From Cristatella mucedo (lineage: Eukaryota > Bryozoa > Phylactolaemata > Cristatellidae): DNA of 64,000 nt. Of this stretch, positions 37,201-44,903 are shown one piece after another; the first letter of the stretch is position 1; each line of letters starts with the position of its first letter. The position numbers were made by a program, and so were the translations under genes. The stretch is from NCBI GenBank assembly GCA_009760855.2, contig WPIO01000005.1, forward strand, positions 5,998,001 to 6,062,000, given 5' to 3'. The notes under the pieces are model-generated. The model was given only the letters and a program-made list of their open reading frames with translations, was not told the origin of the DNA and searched no databases.

Positions 37201-40200
37201 AATGTGCCCTCAGAAAAATCAATCTCTCTCTCTCTCTCTCTCTCTAGGCACTTTACATTTGCTGCAAAGGGAAATGCAATTGAATGGTTATTAATATCAT
37301 GCTTGATAAACGAGTGTCAGCCTGAACCACTGCGTAGTTGACATAACTTTTACATACGACCTTCCATTGTCTATGGGCTTAATCTATGGGCACCTTTATA
37401 TCGAAATTGTTGTTACAATCTATTCCTATAGGATTGCAGGTGTTACTACAAAGTCTCAATCGGTAGAGCGCTGGACCGGTGACCTAGAGATTATGGGATC
37501 ATTCCCTGTTAGCGGCAAAATTTTTCGGTCCCGTTCTCATGGCTGACCTTCACAGGTGACCTTTAATTATTCTGTATTTTAAAATTGTTTCTCCGTTAGA
37601 GGGCTCAGCTGTTCTCATGCTGTTTACGCATTGTACATTCCATGAGCATGGCTACATTTCTATAATTGCATGATGACTCAAATAGAATATGAGGGCTATA
37701 TATACTTGTAGGCTTTTCATACATAGGTAATGGGATTTGTCTTGGTTTTGATTAGTTCGTGCACCCGTAGGACATAGATGCGACCGGCTTGTGTGTCGTT
37801 TCGGTGCGGTAACCTGCTTAATTTTCGGAAGAGCTGTGTTCAATTTGAGTAGAGTGAACTGGTAGACTGGTTCTCAGTCGCCTGGCCAGACCATCGCTGA
37901 GGTACTAAAGCAGATTGATGTCCAATGACTAGCCATCACCTGTCCGAGTCTAGAAAATACTGCTGAGCTCACTTGGCTAATCTTTCGGATCACTATTACT
38001 TTCAGAAGAAGTTCTAACCTAGTAGTTCATTTGCAGAAGGAATTCCAATATTCTAAATTTGATCTAATTACACTTCCTGGTTCATGTTAGGTCGAAGTTC
38101 AAGGAAATGTCATACTCCCATGGCACTGAAGCATCCCCTTACCGAAGACAAGACTCTCTTGTGTATTTTACCATGGCCTGGAGGCACAGGTTTGGGTGAT
38201 TATCTTTACAGTGGCTGATGAAAACTTTGCTATTATCAAAGAGTATAGACTTACTTTCGTTGGTCCACAGCACGTTGGCCCTGTCAGTCATCAGCAGTCC
38301 AGTGGGCATGAATTAGAGTCAATCCAAAGATACACTGCCTTGTGCTTTATCGTAACCAAGTGACACCTCTGGGCGATGCAGTGGCATAACCCACACTCGG
38401 CTTGGTGTGCTCCGACTGTAGTGGCGCTGTGGCACTGACTTTCGTAGCTGTTATGCATGTGGGTGACTCTGCCAATAATAAGAAGCAGAAAGTGCTCATC
38501 CGCTCAAGCGCTTCGGAATCCAGTTTGGTGTGCCAAATTTAGGTTCTGCTTCATGCAGCACTTGGATGTCATAAGTTTCCGAGTCACCTACCGGTTGGGA
38601 CAGCCTTCCTTGTGGAGGCTTTGTAGCCGGTCCTCGGTGAAAGTGTCATGTTTTATCGACCGCCAAAGGCCGATAATAGTGATAAGCGCTTACTCCGAAT
38701 GTGGACCATCTTTTGCTTAGTGCATCCTGCAGGGTGTTTCCTGGGTCCTGAAAGTGTGAGGGAATGGATGTGTTGACAGCTAGCCTCAAATATGCTAGAA
38801 AACTGATGTTAATACAGTCAGCCCCGACTTATGACGGTTTGACTTTCGAAAACTCGGAGTTACGAACTCGGTCACGGTCACCAAAAAAATAATCGAAATT
38901 CAAAATGTATCCAAAAGACTTTCAATATCAGCACTCGGTAAGTAGATTTGACAACACTGCAAACAGTAGGGAGGAAACGATGTCTGACAGATATGCATTG
39001 CATGGTAGTAGAACGTATCATATATCATCATCGACTTTAGAAAATTTGACTTGCGACAGGTTTGCTGGTTCCTATCTATTTCGTACGTCGGGGTGGGGGT
39101 TGCTGACCATAGTTGTTTTCAGACATGTCGTTTGCTTATTAGACTAGGTACTGTAAGTCCTTTTTCAAAATTCCAACATTTCTACTCAAATTAGTCAGCG
39201 TATCGTTGGTGTTAGGCTGTAACTCCACTGTACGGTCGGCTCTAAGAATTGTGGCTGGGTTGGTAGTTAACCTGCATCGGCTCACCTAAGTGCTCACCTC
39301 ACCTAAGGCCTGCTAAAGTTTCTTACTCACGCCGATGAGCCGATATTGGCTGGGGCAGCGATTCACTGAAGTTATTAGGCTGAATGTATCTGCCACTCAC
39401 GTGACGACCTCTGTCGTTGCAGCCTGCCGGAGCCAGGCTCGCTCGGAAGACGGCTGCGCTTTCCATCAGCTGAGGCGAACGACCGACAGTGAAACGCTGG
39501 CTTCTAGCGAATTCTTTCCTCCGGTGATCCACTTGAGTGTCTCGGCGACTCCTACGTTTGCAGCCTTCCTCTTGCAGTTCTCGGCAGGTGACGGCGGAGG
39601 TACGCTTCATATCGAGGCATCGCTCCCAGTGGCTGTGGCTCATCAGCGCACGGCCGCAGTCGTTACACTGTGCGTCAAACAGGGTGCCCTGCCTGTTGGC
39701 GCTGTGGCTGCCGATGGCCGAGGCATCGAGGGCCAAGCCGGCGGCGGTCCAGAGCAGCTCCTCCTGAGCTGCTCTGGACCGCATGCCTACGAACTGTCGA
39801 TCGGTGCCAATCGGTCTGCCGGAACGGTCGATGCCTACATTCCGTATCCACGTGGTGGCTGGTGGTACATTGGCTTTGTCGTCACCGGGCTATCGCCCTC
39901 TGTGACTTCGGCAAATCATGTGACCCGGGTTGACGGTAGCACGAGTCGTTCGCCGGCTCAATCCGACCAGGACGGCACTGCATCGGACGGTGCGGTAGCT
40001 GCTTCGTGGAAGGACCACGGCGACCCGACGCTGGTTCCTGAGCTCCGTGCGAGCGATTCTTCTTTTCTGCTCATGCTGAGAGCACGCACGACACCTTGCG
40101 TTGACGGCAATTGTGGATCTCACGGTGCTTGCAGTCACTACATAAAGGGATCGTCGGCACTATACTTGACGTCGTGTTCCTGCACTGCAGGTAAGGATTG

Positions 40201-40497
40201 CTGACTGAGCTCATTCAAACCGCAGCACATGCCATGAGCTTATGCCATCTAGAAAAGCTATCTAGAGTGACCGGTAGAGAAACAGTGGTAGGGTAAGCTG
40301 CTCACAATTTTATCTGCTAGGGTGCACACATGCTTGAGTGCCGGCGATTATCATTGTTAAATGATCTCTTCGTGTTTGTGCAACTAACTTAGTGAGAAAT
40401 GTGAACGCAGCTGCCATGCATGCTTTTACCTGACACAACACCTCCTGTTCATCCATCTGATATTAATAGTCTAAGAGAGAGAAATAGAGGGAGAGAC

Positions 40498-40550
<53 letters not shown>

Positions 40551-43500
40551 AGAGAGAGACAGAGACAGAGACAGACAGACACTATGCCGATGCATAATCT
40601 CCATTGCACCAGTGAAGTAATATTCTGGTTACTATAATGGCCTCGAAATATTGAAATTGCAAGTGGTCTCGTAAGTGGCTGGAGCTTATTCTTTTCTGCA
40701 TAGCATATGTACGTATTGTGCGTTTCGTTATTTCCTGTTTATGCTTGCTTTTGAGTAGAGCATTTACTCATTACCTCTGCGTAGTAGGTCTCTTGGGGCA
40801 ACTACTAAAGGCTGTTTGAGGTCCTGGTGATGCTCGAGACTTCTGCAGACCTAGCTGAGGTTTCTGCCCTTTGCTGATAGGCTGTGGCACTGCTGCTTAG
40901 TTAATTTAATTTTTTTCTCCCTCTTTTTATCCTTCTTCTTTGTCCTCATTAGGATGGCGTGGCTATGGCTGCACAGATGGTTCCCTGGGCTTGTCTGGAG
41001 ACCTGCAGCTTGTGCAAAAGCTGTTAGTGACACTCAGTAACATCGGCTTCCTTGCTGCAGCCTGCCTAGCCATCAAATGGCACTGGTTTCCGGAGGCTGT
41101 CGTCTATGTTTTCACGGTTGTGTCTTCGACAGTAAGTCATTACCATTACTGCCGTGATTTGCAAGCATTTTGGCCTACCGTTTGGCCCAGACTAGAGCAA
41201 AGTTGTGATGTGCTTGCTGATTTCCAAGGCAGTTGCCATGCTGCCCTTCTGCCCATTCTCGGACCCAATTCTGTGTATTATCTTGGCAAGTCGCATTGGT
41301 GGCATCTACTAATTAGCTAACAGAACTTACCTTACAATCCAGTGGGGCTTAGGAAAAGCTGCTAACCAAGAAAATCTAACCGTAAGAATAATTTTGCTGC
41401 TGAGTGTATGTCTTACGGCTAAATTGTCTACTGCCTATGCTCGGCTTTGTGTACAGGCCCCCTATACTGTACACTCGAGATTGGTGGCTACAGGGTCCAG
41501 TTAGGAAGAGTCTAGACTTGCGTGTCCAGGTCTGTTCACGCAGCCAGTAGCATCAAGGATTCGTGGCTCCATCTTAATTTGTACTGCGGTGCATGGTCGT
41601 CTGATGACTTCACGATCTGTACTCTTGTTAGCTTACTTCATGTAGCCTAATATGATCCTTAGTCCTGTGATAATGTATCCTTAGTCCTATGATAATTTCC
41701 ATCTCGGACATGAGGCTCATGGCCAGCTACCTCGCTATTGATGCTGCCAAAGAATGAATCCTGCAGTGGCACGAAATGGCACAGGCTCACTCATTGCTAG
41801 GCTGCTGCTCGGTCATCGGGGAGAGACCCGGCTGTCTACGACTGCAGCCAGCGGATTCGAACAGCACCGTAGGAACCACGAGGGCTTTTGTAGCACAAGT
41901 TAAGAAATATAACTATTTGACTTGTCAACCTTTGTTCCTGCATGCATGCCAATGAATTTGGGCTGTCTTAGCCCTATGCTTTAATCTCCACAGATTCCGA
42001 TAGCTATCTCTGAAGGCCATTGCTAAGCACTGTTGAATTTAAGTAGTGACCAATCAATGATTCCTATATTATGTTATATATATTCCTATATAGTCAAATC
42101 ATTGTATGTACAGCATACGGTGACAAACAAGGTGCAGCAGTGAGGGTCACAGGCCAACACCCCTTCAAGCCAACAGGTTTCACCAGCCGTGACATCTTCT
42201 GCAGGGCCCTCCCCCAATACTGCTATAGGGCATATCTCACAGATACATCCCACACTCTGCACCATGCCTCCAGATTGGTTGAATTTCATGCACTAGCAGT
42301 TGAGGTGTTCGGCAGGCCTGCCTAGCTCGGCCCGGATACAATCGCGGGCTGGGCAAGGCTTGATGGCTGGCTAATTCGTCTCAGGAGGCACAGGGTCGTC
42401 CCACCCAGTAGTGGTTTGATGCAGATATGGATTGTCTAAAAAAAAAAAATAATTCACTCTTACTGCCACCGACATGCGGTACTAGGCGTGTCTTTCCTTA
42501 GGATGCACCTAAGCCTGCTTCTGCTTTGATGCTGGCCACAAGGTCGATTGAGAGGGTGGCTTGGATGCTACTGGTGCAGACATCGACCAGGAGAATGCAT
42601 TCCATAGCAGCTGAAGCTCACGAGAGGCATTTGATGCTTGCCGCAATAACCCACCTCTCTCCTTATTCCACGTTTAAGCCGTTTGCCGCCTCTTTGACCA
42701 TGAGCCGCTTGTCTACGCTTCGTTGCAGCTCTACCACGTGTGCGACGGGAGCAACATGTTCAATCGCTGCATCCTTCCGTTCAAGCACTTGCAAATAATG
42801 GACTTTGTCGGTTCGCTGTCGTCGCTGTGGTTGACACTGCTGTCCATTGCTAAAATCCCTCCGCTGGCCCGGGCAACGCTACAGATGACTGGCGTGTTCA
42901 CCTTGCTCGGCCTAACGATGAACAGCGCGACGTCCGTGTGGAACTTAGTGGTGCCCATCACCGCTGGTGGGCTCATCTTCGTCACGTCCGTAGTAAGCTG
43001 AACGTGCATGCGCATGCTCTCTCGGCTTGCTGCTGCAGTCGTTGAACATGTGTGCCTGCCGTTTTCGCAGGACCGCGAGGCAGAGAAACATTCCTTACTG
43101 TGCGATAGCTACGCAGTCCGAATGGCGCCGCTGCCAACGCCACGATGTCGCTGCTCGGCGCCGTTTAAGGCACCGCCTCCGTTCGGTCACTTTTGCAGGT
43201 TGTGGAGCGAAAGAGGCAAGGTCGATGCTACCCTCAGCGGCGAGTTTGGCTCGTGCAGATCCTGCCCGGCGCGATGCTCGCCGGCGCAGCTCTGGCGCTG
43301 TACGCCCTGCAGGCGGCATTCGTCGACTCGCTGCGCAGCTATGTGTACATGCACGCTGCCTGGCACGTGCTTGCCGCGGCTGCCATAATGTGCATCCTCC
43401 CGCGCCAACAGCGCGTCAGGTGCTCAGTGTCAGCACTAGCCACTCTACTGAGGCGTGCTTTCAAGGCACGCCGCCGGAACCGCTTCGACGCGGCCAGCAA

Positions 43501-43564
43501 CTTGCCCGGCTGCTCCGAGAACGACCCCGCACTGGAAGACCAGCATCAACTACGTGCGCTGTGA
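13784..43564 (+). CDS. PGAP6: PGAP6/TMEM8-family protein, ten exons, complete
   Basis: PGAP6 (TMEM8A) is a cell-surface, GPI-specific phospholipase A2 of the CREST superfamily; TMEM8B and myomaker are relatives. Ten exons (13784-13928, 15750-15918, 21063-21147, 21264-21389, 25682-25767, 32977-33302, 39423-40190, 40953-41131, 42729-42992, 43199-43564) join in one frame to about 837 residues; human PGAP6 is about 770. The order is: basic and hydrophobic leader, two extracellular beta-rich modules (GYPVFSHLNETFP, WYAAAF, VPEHVY), an EGF-like module (CVDGNCGSHGACSHY to WRGYGC), then seven membrane segments. All CREST residues are present: S-x3-H (STLYH), D (IMDFVGS) and H-x3-H (HAAWH). Every split codon fits. 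The 30-kb span comes from repeat-filled introns. I saw no AATAAA before the SINE at 43.8 kb. Confidence 0.9.
15750..15918 (+). CDS. PGAP6: PGAP6 exon 2: first extracellular module
   Basis: The exon encodes YKSYESCSFFTFDVSESA and then LGFALLSSVRCPAKKASV, matching the family pattern Y.S...F.F.V...........CP....V. Acceptor is ttgttgtag, donor gtgagt at 15919. It ends in phase 2, exactly what exon 3 needs. It has little length outside this frame, so it is easily missed. Confidence 0.8.
16211..16273. repeat. (CA)n microsatellite
   Basis: Pure CA repeat with one interruption, in PGAP6 intron 2. Confidence 0.95.
16483..16827 (-). other. Unrecognised open frame, 114 codons
   Basis: The frame reads MVWYRVRRSSWRLQVANQPL and ends EPVFLKWRSS. 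It has no low complexity and a normal amino-acid mix, but I do not recognise a family. It lies in PGAP6 intron 2 beside a LINE B copy on the other strand and could be a relic of another element. Confidence 0.2.
16900..18170 (+). mobile_element. LINE family B copy interrupted by a SINE
   Basis: Broken RT reading on + includes YQLYLSLKPSKSASQIGKLN and, past the SINE, CNLGILFDGCLLF, which align with the copies at 0.6 and 33.4 kb. The 3' part (17,880-18,170) matches those at 34.3 and 48.6 kb. There are many stops. Confidence 0.7.
17527..17724 (+). mobile_element. SINE S1 flanked by a 14-bp inverted repeat
   Basis: It contains ACGACCTGGGTCGTGGGTTC (palindromic core plus B box), then GCAGTG...CACTG and a 3' end GAGGCTATTGAGTCAGCTAG like other S1 copies. 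AATCACCTATTGTA at 17527-17540 is the exact reverse complement of 17711-17724. Confidence 0.7.
18175..18625 (-). mobile_element. LINE family A relic (RT part)
   Basis: The minus strand matches the RT region of the 22.9-25.1 kb copy (blocks around GTCATCAGTATAGAAATGGA and GCTCAAGAAGAACTTGTTGA). Diverged and broken. Confidence 0.6.
18630..18900 (+). mobile_element. LINE family A fragment
   Basis: The plus strand reads LHSLAPAYLSELVYLQASHR, matching the RT C-terminal region. It adjoins a minus-strand fragment. Confidence 0.55.
19190..20030 (-). mobile_element. LINE family A relic
   Basis: Minus-strand fragments include HAYADDMHKHLCF and YYLKLNYDKTNLLIMGKPSV (19591-19809). It is in the same order as other family A copies. 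Confidence 0.75.
20390..20490 (+). mobile_element. Possible tRNA-like SINE fragment
   Basis: An A-box-like TTGATAGAGCACTGG is followed by a weak B-box-like ATCGAGGATCAC. It resembles the segment at 37.44 kb. Confidence 0.3.
20690..20835 (+). mobile_element. LINE family A 3' fragment
   Basis: CTCCCAAAGCCTGGAACTCA and ACATTTAAAAAGAACCT match the C-terminal and 3' UTR region of family A. Confidence 0.6.
21063..21147 (+). CDS. PGAP6: PGAP6 exon 3
   Basis: The exon encodes YLSARGYPVFSHLNETFPPD, matching the family's ..YPV.NPLNTSFP.. segment. Acceptor follows a T run (ttttag) and the donor is gtatgt at 21148. One base completes the codon split from exon 2, and it ends in phase 0. Confidence 0.8.
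21264..21389 (+). CDS. PGAP6: PGAP6 exon 4
   Basis: Forty-two codons in phase 0: VRPTTDDSVDSYFTVVAPEH then GRWYAAAFLDGEPDD. The G-x-W-[YF]-[VA]-A-A-[HF]-L block is diagnostic of TMEM8/PGAP6. Acceptor is tgccag and donor gtagct. Confidence 0.88.
21930..22545 (+). mobile_element. LINE family A copy, broken, with tail
   Basis: It reads ILKLNCDKTNLVVIDRPSSI and later RT C-terminal blocks, then jumps to a tail at about 22,465-22,540 (TGTAAAGTGCGTGG...TTATTATTAA). Confidence 0.7.
22545..22950 (+). mobile_element. LINE family A 3' part
   Basis: A second copy starts right after the previous tail. It covers the RT C-terminus, 3' UTR and a diverged tail ending in TTATTAATAATAATAATAA. It meets a minus-strand copy tail to tail. 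Confidence 0.7.
22951..25110 (-). mobile_element. LINE family A, longest copy
   Basis: The minus strand runs from the tail (CTTGATAAAGCGCCCTCTGA at its 3' end) through the RT. Key blocks are LLVLLDLSAAFDTIDHKVLL, YGVPQGSVLGPVLF, HFYANDTQW (an altered YADD box), DDKTNLLFISKPSV and an upstream part at 24,428-24,832 (PASPLDPIPTVLLI-like). A few frame breaks. Nucleotide divergence from the 31.6-kb copy is low. Confidence 0.85.
25682..25767 (+). CDS. PGAP6: PGAP6 exon 5
   Basis: The exon encodes EIRERAGIVDIGSLPQHLQL then KANGTAIL, ending with two bases of an Arg codon completed by exon 6. It aligns with the family's LSQTV....L.F.VPDHT region. Acceptor is atcacag and donor gtaagg. Confidence 0.82.
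26760..27150 (+). mobile_element. LINE relic, RT C-terminal part
   Basis: It reads NLGLLFRNDLSLDEC, then KLAHAFATSSLDFCNSIY (26,941 on), the F-A-T-S-x-L-D-F-C-N block of this LINE group. More diverged than other family A copies. Confidence 0.6.
27160..28040. other. Intron stretch with nothing recognised
   Basis: Part of PGAP6 intron 5. I see no exon, microsatellite or element ends. Confidence 0.4.
28045..28195 (-). mobile_element. SINE S2 (LINE-tailed, tRNA-derived)
   Basis: On the minus strand a tRNA-like head (GTTAAGGTGCTC, then the palindromic CTCGACCAAGGTCAAG) is followed by a B-box-like GGTTGTAGGCTTGAGCC and a tail (GTGAAGCACCTGAATAAAG...GGTGCTATATAA) homologous to the LINE family A tail. 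Confidence 0.7.
28745..29005 (+). mobile_element. LINE family A fragment
   Basis: CAGTCAAGTCTGCCTAATTT and GCATTTGTGACATCCC match the 31.8-32.0 kb region of family A. Confidence 0.55.
30062..30277 (+). other. Unrecognised open frame, possible transposon relic
   Basis: The frame includes ILRKIDCIKKILQDPKMNFK and DMSCQDFEEACAKNHYYIP. It has a normal composition and good codon variety. I cannot name a family. A hAT-like terminus (AGAGGCGTAGCAAGGGG) lies at about 29,411, which makes a DNA transposon relic plausible but unproven. Confidence 0.2.
30815..31460 (-). mobile_element. LINE family A relic
   Basis: Minus-strand match to the family A 3' part (AGTTCTAGGCTTTGGGAGCA, GAAGTAGTGTAATGTGG). The tail end is decayed. 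Confidence 0.55.
31590..32625 (+). mobile_element. LINE family A, best-preserved copy
   Basis: An open frame of 230 codons (31640-32332) covers the RT palm end and C-terminus: LKLNDDKTNLLVMGKPSVIQ, SDLSLDDHISSTVKSAYFQL, HAFVTSRLDFCNSLLAGLPA, LHWLPVKQRIDFKVLSLTFR. The 3' UTR and the full stem-loop tail (about 32,552-32,605) follow, ending in ATTATTATAATTATTATTA. It is 5'-truncated at about 31,590. Confidence 0.9.
32977..33302 (+). CDS. PGAP6: PGAP6 exon 6: second extracellular module
   Basis: The exon starts (R)VHVPEHVYRLDML and includes CHLTLL, LVCNSSTENCVLTVYGPTVA and SWHHFVVQ, ending at RPRNF with one extra base. It matches the VPD.T.EL......C..LT...CTLLL..PPW..W......  pattern. Donor gtaagc at 33303 joins in phase to exon 7 with no linker exon needed. 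Confidence 0.85.
33557..33719 (-). mobile_element. SINE S2 inside LINE family B
   Basis: Minus strand: CCGAGGCATATGTGAAGCGC, CTGAATAGAGATTAAGTTAT, CTTGGGGTGCTATATAAAT, then ATTATATTAAT. The tail aligns base by base with the LINE family A tail. The head contains a B box (GTCGTGGGCTCGAGCCC). Confidence 0.75.
34138..34323 (-). mobile_element. SINE S1 with target-site duplication
   Basis: Flanked by the direct repeat CAGTCCTTA (34129-34137 and 34324-34332). On the minus strand it starts GAGCCGTGATGGCACACTAG, has a long hairpin core (CACGACCTCGG/CCGAGGTCGTG) and the B box GGTTCGATTCC, and ends in AAATAAATAAATAA. Confidence 0.85.
35590..35850 (-). mobile_element. LINE family B 3' fragment
   Basis: It matches the first 170 bases of the window (GGACTGCTGGAAAGGATG, CAGTCGGCAGCAAG), same strand. 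Confidence 0.6.
36246..36779 (+). other. Unexplained long frame with one internal stop
   Basis: One frame stays open from 36246 to 36779 except for a TAA at 36429-36431. It reads DRSTDRVVIRMGVQCIGAVQ before and GDLTEMTVVGHGLLVRTRIA after the stop. It lies in PGAP6 intron 6. PGAP6 exons 6 and 7 join in phase without it, and I recognise no family. Confidence 0.2.
37164..37325 (-). mobile_element. LINE family A tail with TC expansion
   Basis: Minus-strand tail with ATT repeats at its end. The inner AGAGA segment has grown into a (TC)12 tract on the plus strand (37222-37245). Confidence 0.75.
37440..37545 (+). mobile_element. Possible tRNA-like SINE fragment
   Basis: CAATCGGTAGAGCGCTGGAC resembles a tRNA D-arm with A box; GGGATCATTCCC about 40 bases later resembles a B box. 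Confidence 0.35.
38815..39109. mobile_element. MITE, Tc1/mariner (pogo-like)
   Basis: Ends CAGTCAGCCCCGAC and the imperfect inverse near 39,090-39,109 (CGTCGGGGTGGGGGTTGCTG), flanked by TA. The CCCCGACTTATGACGG subterminal motif is typical of pogo-like MITEs. No coding content. Confidence 0.6.
39423..40190 (+). CDS. PGAP6: PGAP6 exon 7: third extracellular module and EGF-like start
   Basis: The largest exon, 768 bases. It starts (A)CRSQARSEDGCAF, continues through GDGGGTLHIEA (family: D.GGSL.I...) and IPYPRGGWWYIGF (family: IPYP..D.WYLS), and ends in the EGF-like CVDGNCGSHGACSHY...SCSCTAG. Donor is gtaagg. It contains a 17-bp perfect inverted repeat (39744-39782). Confidence 0.93.
39744..39782. 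repeat. 17-bp perfect inverted repeat in coding exon
   Basis: GCGGTCCAGAGCAGCTC (39744-39760), loop CTCCT, then GAGCTGCTCTGGACCGC (39766-39782). It encodes GGPEQLLLSCSGP in PGAP6 exon 7. Confidence 0.95.
40488..40580. repeat. (GA)n microsatellite
   Basis: GA tract with GGGGGG and ACAGAGA interruptions, in PGAP6 intron 7. Confidence 0.9.
40953..41131 (+). CDS. PGAP6: PGAP6 exon 8: EGF end and first membrane segments
   Basis: The exon encodes GWRGYGCTDG, then membrane segment 1 (LLVTLSNIGFLAAACLAI) and most of segment 2 (FPEAVVYVFTVVSST). The Ser of the CREST S-x3-H motif lies at its end; the His is in exon 9. Donor is gtaagt. Confidence 0.94.
41140..42720. other. PGAP6 intron 8, nothing recognised
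   Basis: No exon or element could be identified. A 12-base A run lies near 42,440. Confidence 0.4.
42729..42992 (+). CDS. PGAP6: PGAP6 exon 9: CREST core
   Basis: Eighty-eight codons in phase 0: LYHVCDGSN..., then LQIMDFVGSLSSLWLTLLSI and two further membrane segments. His of LYH and Asp of MDFVGS are CREST catalytic positions. The acceptor is cgttgcag and the donor gtaagc. Confidence 0.95.
43199..43564 (+). CDS. PGAP6: PGAP6 last exon
   Basis: The exon encodes VVERKRQGRCYPQRRVWLVQ, membrane segment 6 (ILPGAMLAGAALALYAL) and segment 7 with MHAAWHVLAAAA, the CREST H-x3-H. A basic cytosolic tail of about 50 residues ends at TGA 43562-43564. Confidence 0.95.
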   Translation, partial: VVERKRQGRCYPQRRVWLVQILPGAMLAGAALALYALQAAFVDSLRSYVYMHAAWHVLAAAAIMCILPRQQRVRCSVSALATLLRRAFKARRRNRFDAASNLPGCSENDPALEDQHQLRAL

Positions 43565-43814
43565 GACCTCGTCCTTTGGAGGAAGGGGTCTACGATGCTT
43601 CTTCCTGTGGCAGCCCCGCTAGTCGATTCATACGGCAGCAGCCGGCGCTGCTTGTCTACATGCTCACGCTAGAGCGTACGTGTCAGACATTGAGGCAACA
43701 CAGAGACACCGTGCACTGCATCTCTGCTGACACGCGCTATACGATGGGCTCGGCTGTAAACTATTTATTTTCCATTTGTATGCAGTGTATTTAGTACGTA
43801 GAGTGATTATATAT

Positions 43815-43975
43815 GATTCATTTGTAGAGCACCGTACGAGAACTTCCTCTATTCAGGCACTTCACATATGCCATGGGGCTCGAGCCCACGACCTCGGTCA
43901 TCCTATATATTCACCTTGACCTTGGTCAAGACGAGTACTTTAACCGCTCACTGGGCCAAACCACCGAGGATAATT
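43815..43975 (-). mobile_element. SINE S2 after the PGAP6 stop
   Basis: The minus strand has TGGCCCAGTGAGCGGTTAAA, the palindrome CTTGACCAAGGTCAAG, B box GTCGTGGGCTCGAGCCC and a tail GTGAAGTGCCTGAATAGAGG...GGTGCTCTACAAAT. It lies about 250 bases after the PGAP6 stop and may sit in the 3' UTR. Confidence 0.75.
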
Positions 43976-44903
43976 GTAGAAACATGTTCCTTCACAGCCA
44001 GCCTCTCAGCATGGGCTCTAGAAAGCCTGCTGCTACCGACTGTGGCATGCTGCTCTGCGATCGTGCCACTCACATAGCCCGGCAGTGTTAGAGGCTGAGG
44101 TGAATTATATAAATATTCCTGCTATCGGAGATCATCGGAGCGCTTCAAGATGCAACACACTGGCAGTTCACACGTTGGCCACTTCGAAATTGGAGGATTA
44201 CTGTTATTTGCATCTTGGCATGCTGCCCGAGGAAACAGCTGAAGCTTATCTCTGCAGAACCTTCTGAATTGGGGGGGCCCGACTTGTCACCAAACCAGCA
44301 AGTGCAAAACAAGCCTGCCCTCTTCCATAGAGGCTCGTGACAGGCTACTCGAGCTGTGAACTTTTTAGTTTTATCTACCTCTGCCACAGTTGCGATCTTT
44401 AGTTTTCGCATGGGTAAAAATATTAATAATAATAGCAATAATAATTACGTGGACTAGGACTTGGCGTTGCTGCTGTCATGCACAATGCCAAGTGAAAAAG
44501 ACATGACTAGAAGCAAAGATTGAGTTATATGCTATTGCCCCTCGACACATTTCATTAGCCTAAAACACATTTGGCGTTGCTAAGCAAATCAATGAACAGC
44601 CAAACTCCGACACCAGATTCCACAGAAGCACAACACAGCACTTTAACGCATGGACCGGCGTTCACCGGTGAAACCAAACGCAATAGGAAGCTGCTTGCTA
44701 TATTGGCTACACATTCAGAAACCGATTTGACTTGAAACAAAGCCAATGCACTTTATCCGATCCTTACTTGACCACGGGAGTGTGGAATCTACTGGCAATG
44801 GTTCCACTATTATTGCTAAAGCAGCCAACATCCACTAGCTGGGTGTAACCATAGCACTAGGTTCACAGCATCGATCTTCATTATCTGCTGACAAAGTTTG
44901 AGA

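Noticed and set aside
39323-39784. Minus-strand 153-codon frame opposite PGAP6 exon 7
   Set aside because: It is a shadow of the well-supported plus-strand exon.
43027-43794. A 255-codon plus-strand frame overlapping the last PGAP6 exon
   Set aside because: It is in another frame of the GC-rich PGAP6 exon, which has clear family homology; the composition is Arg/Ala-rich.
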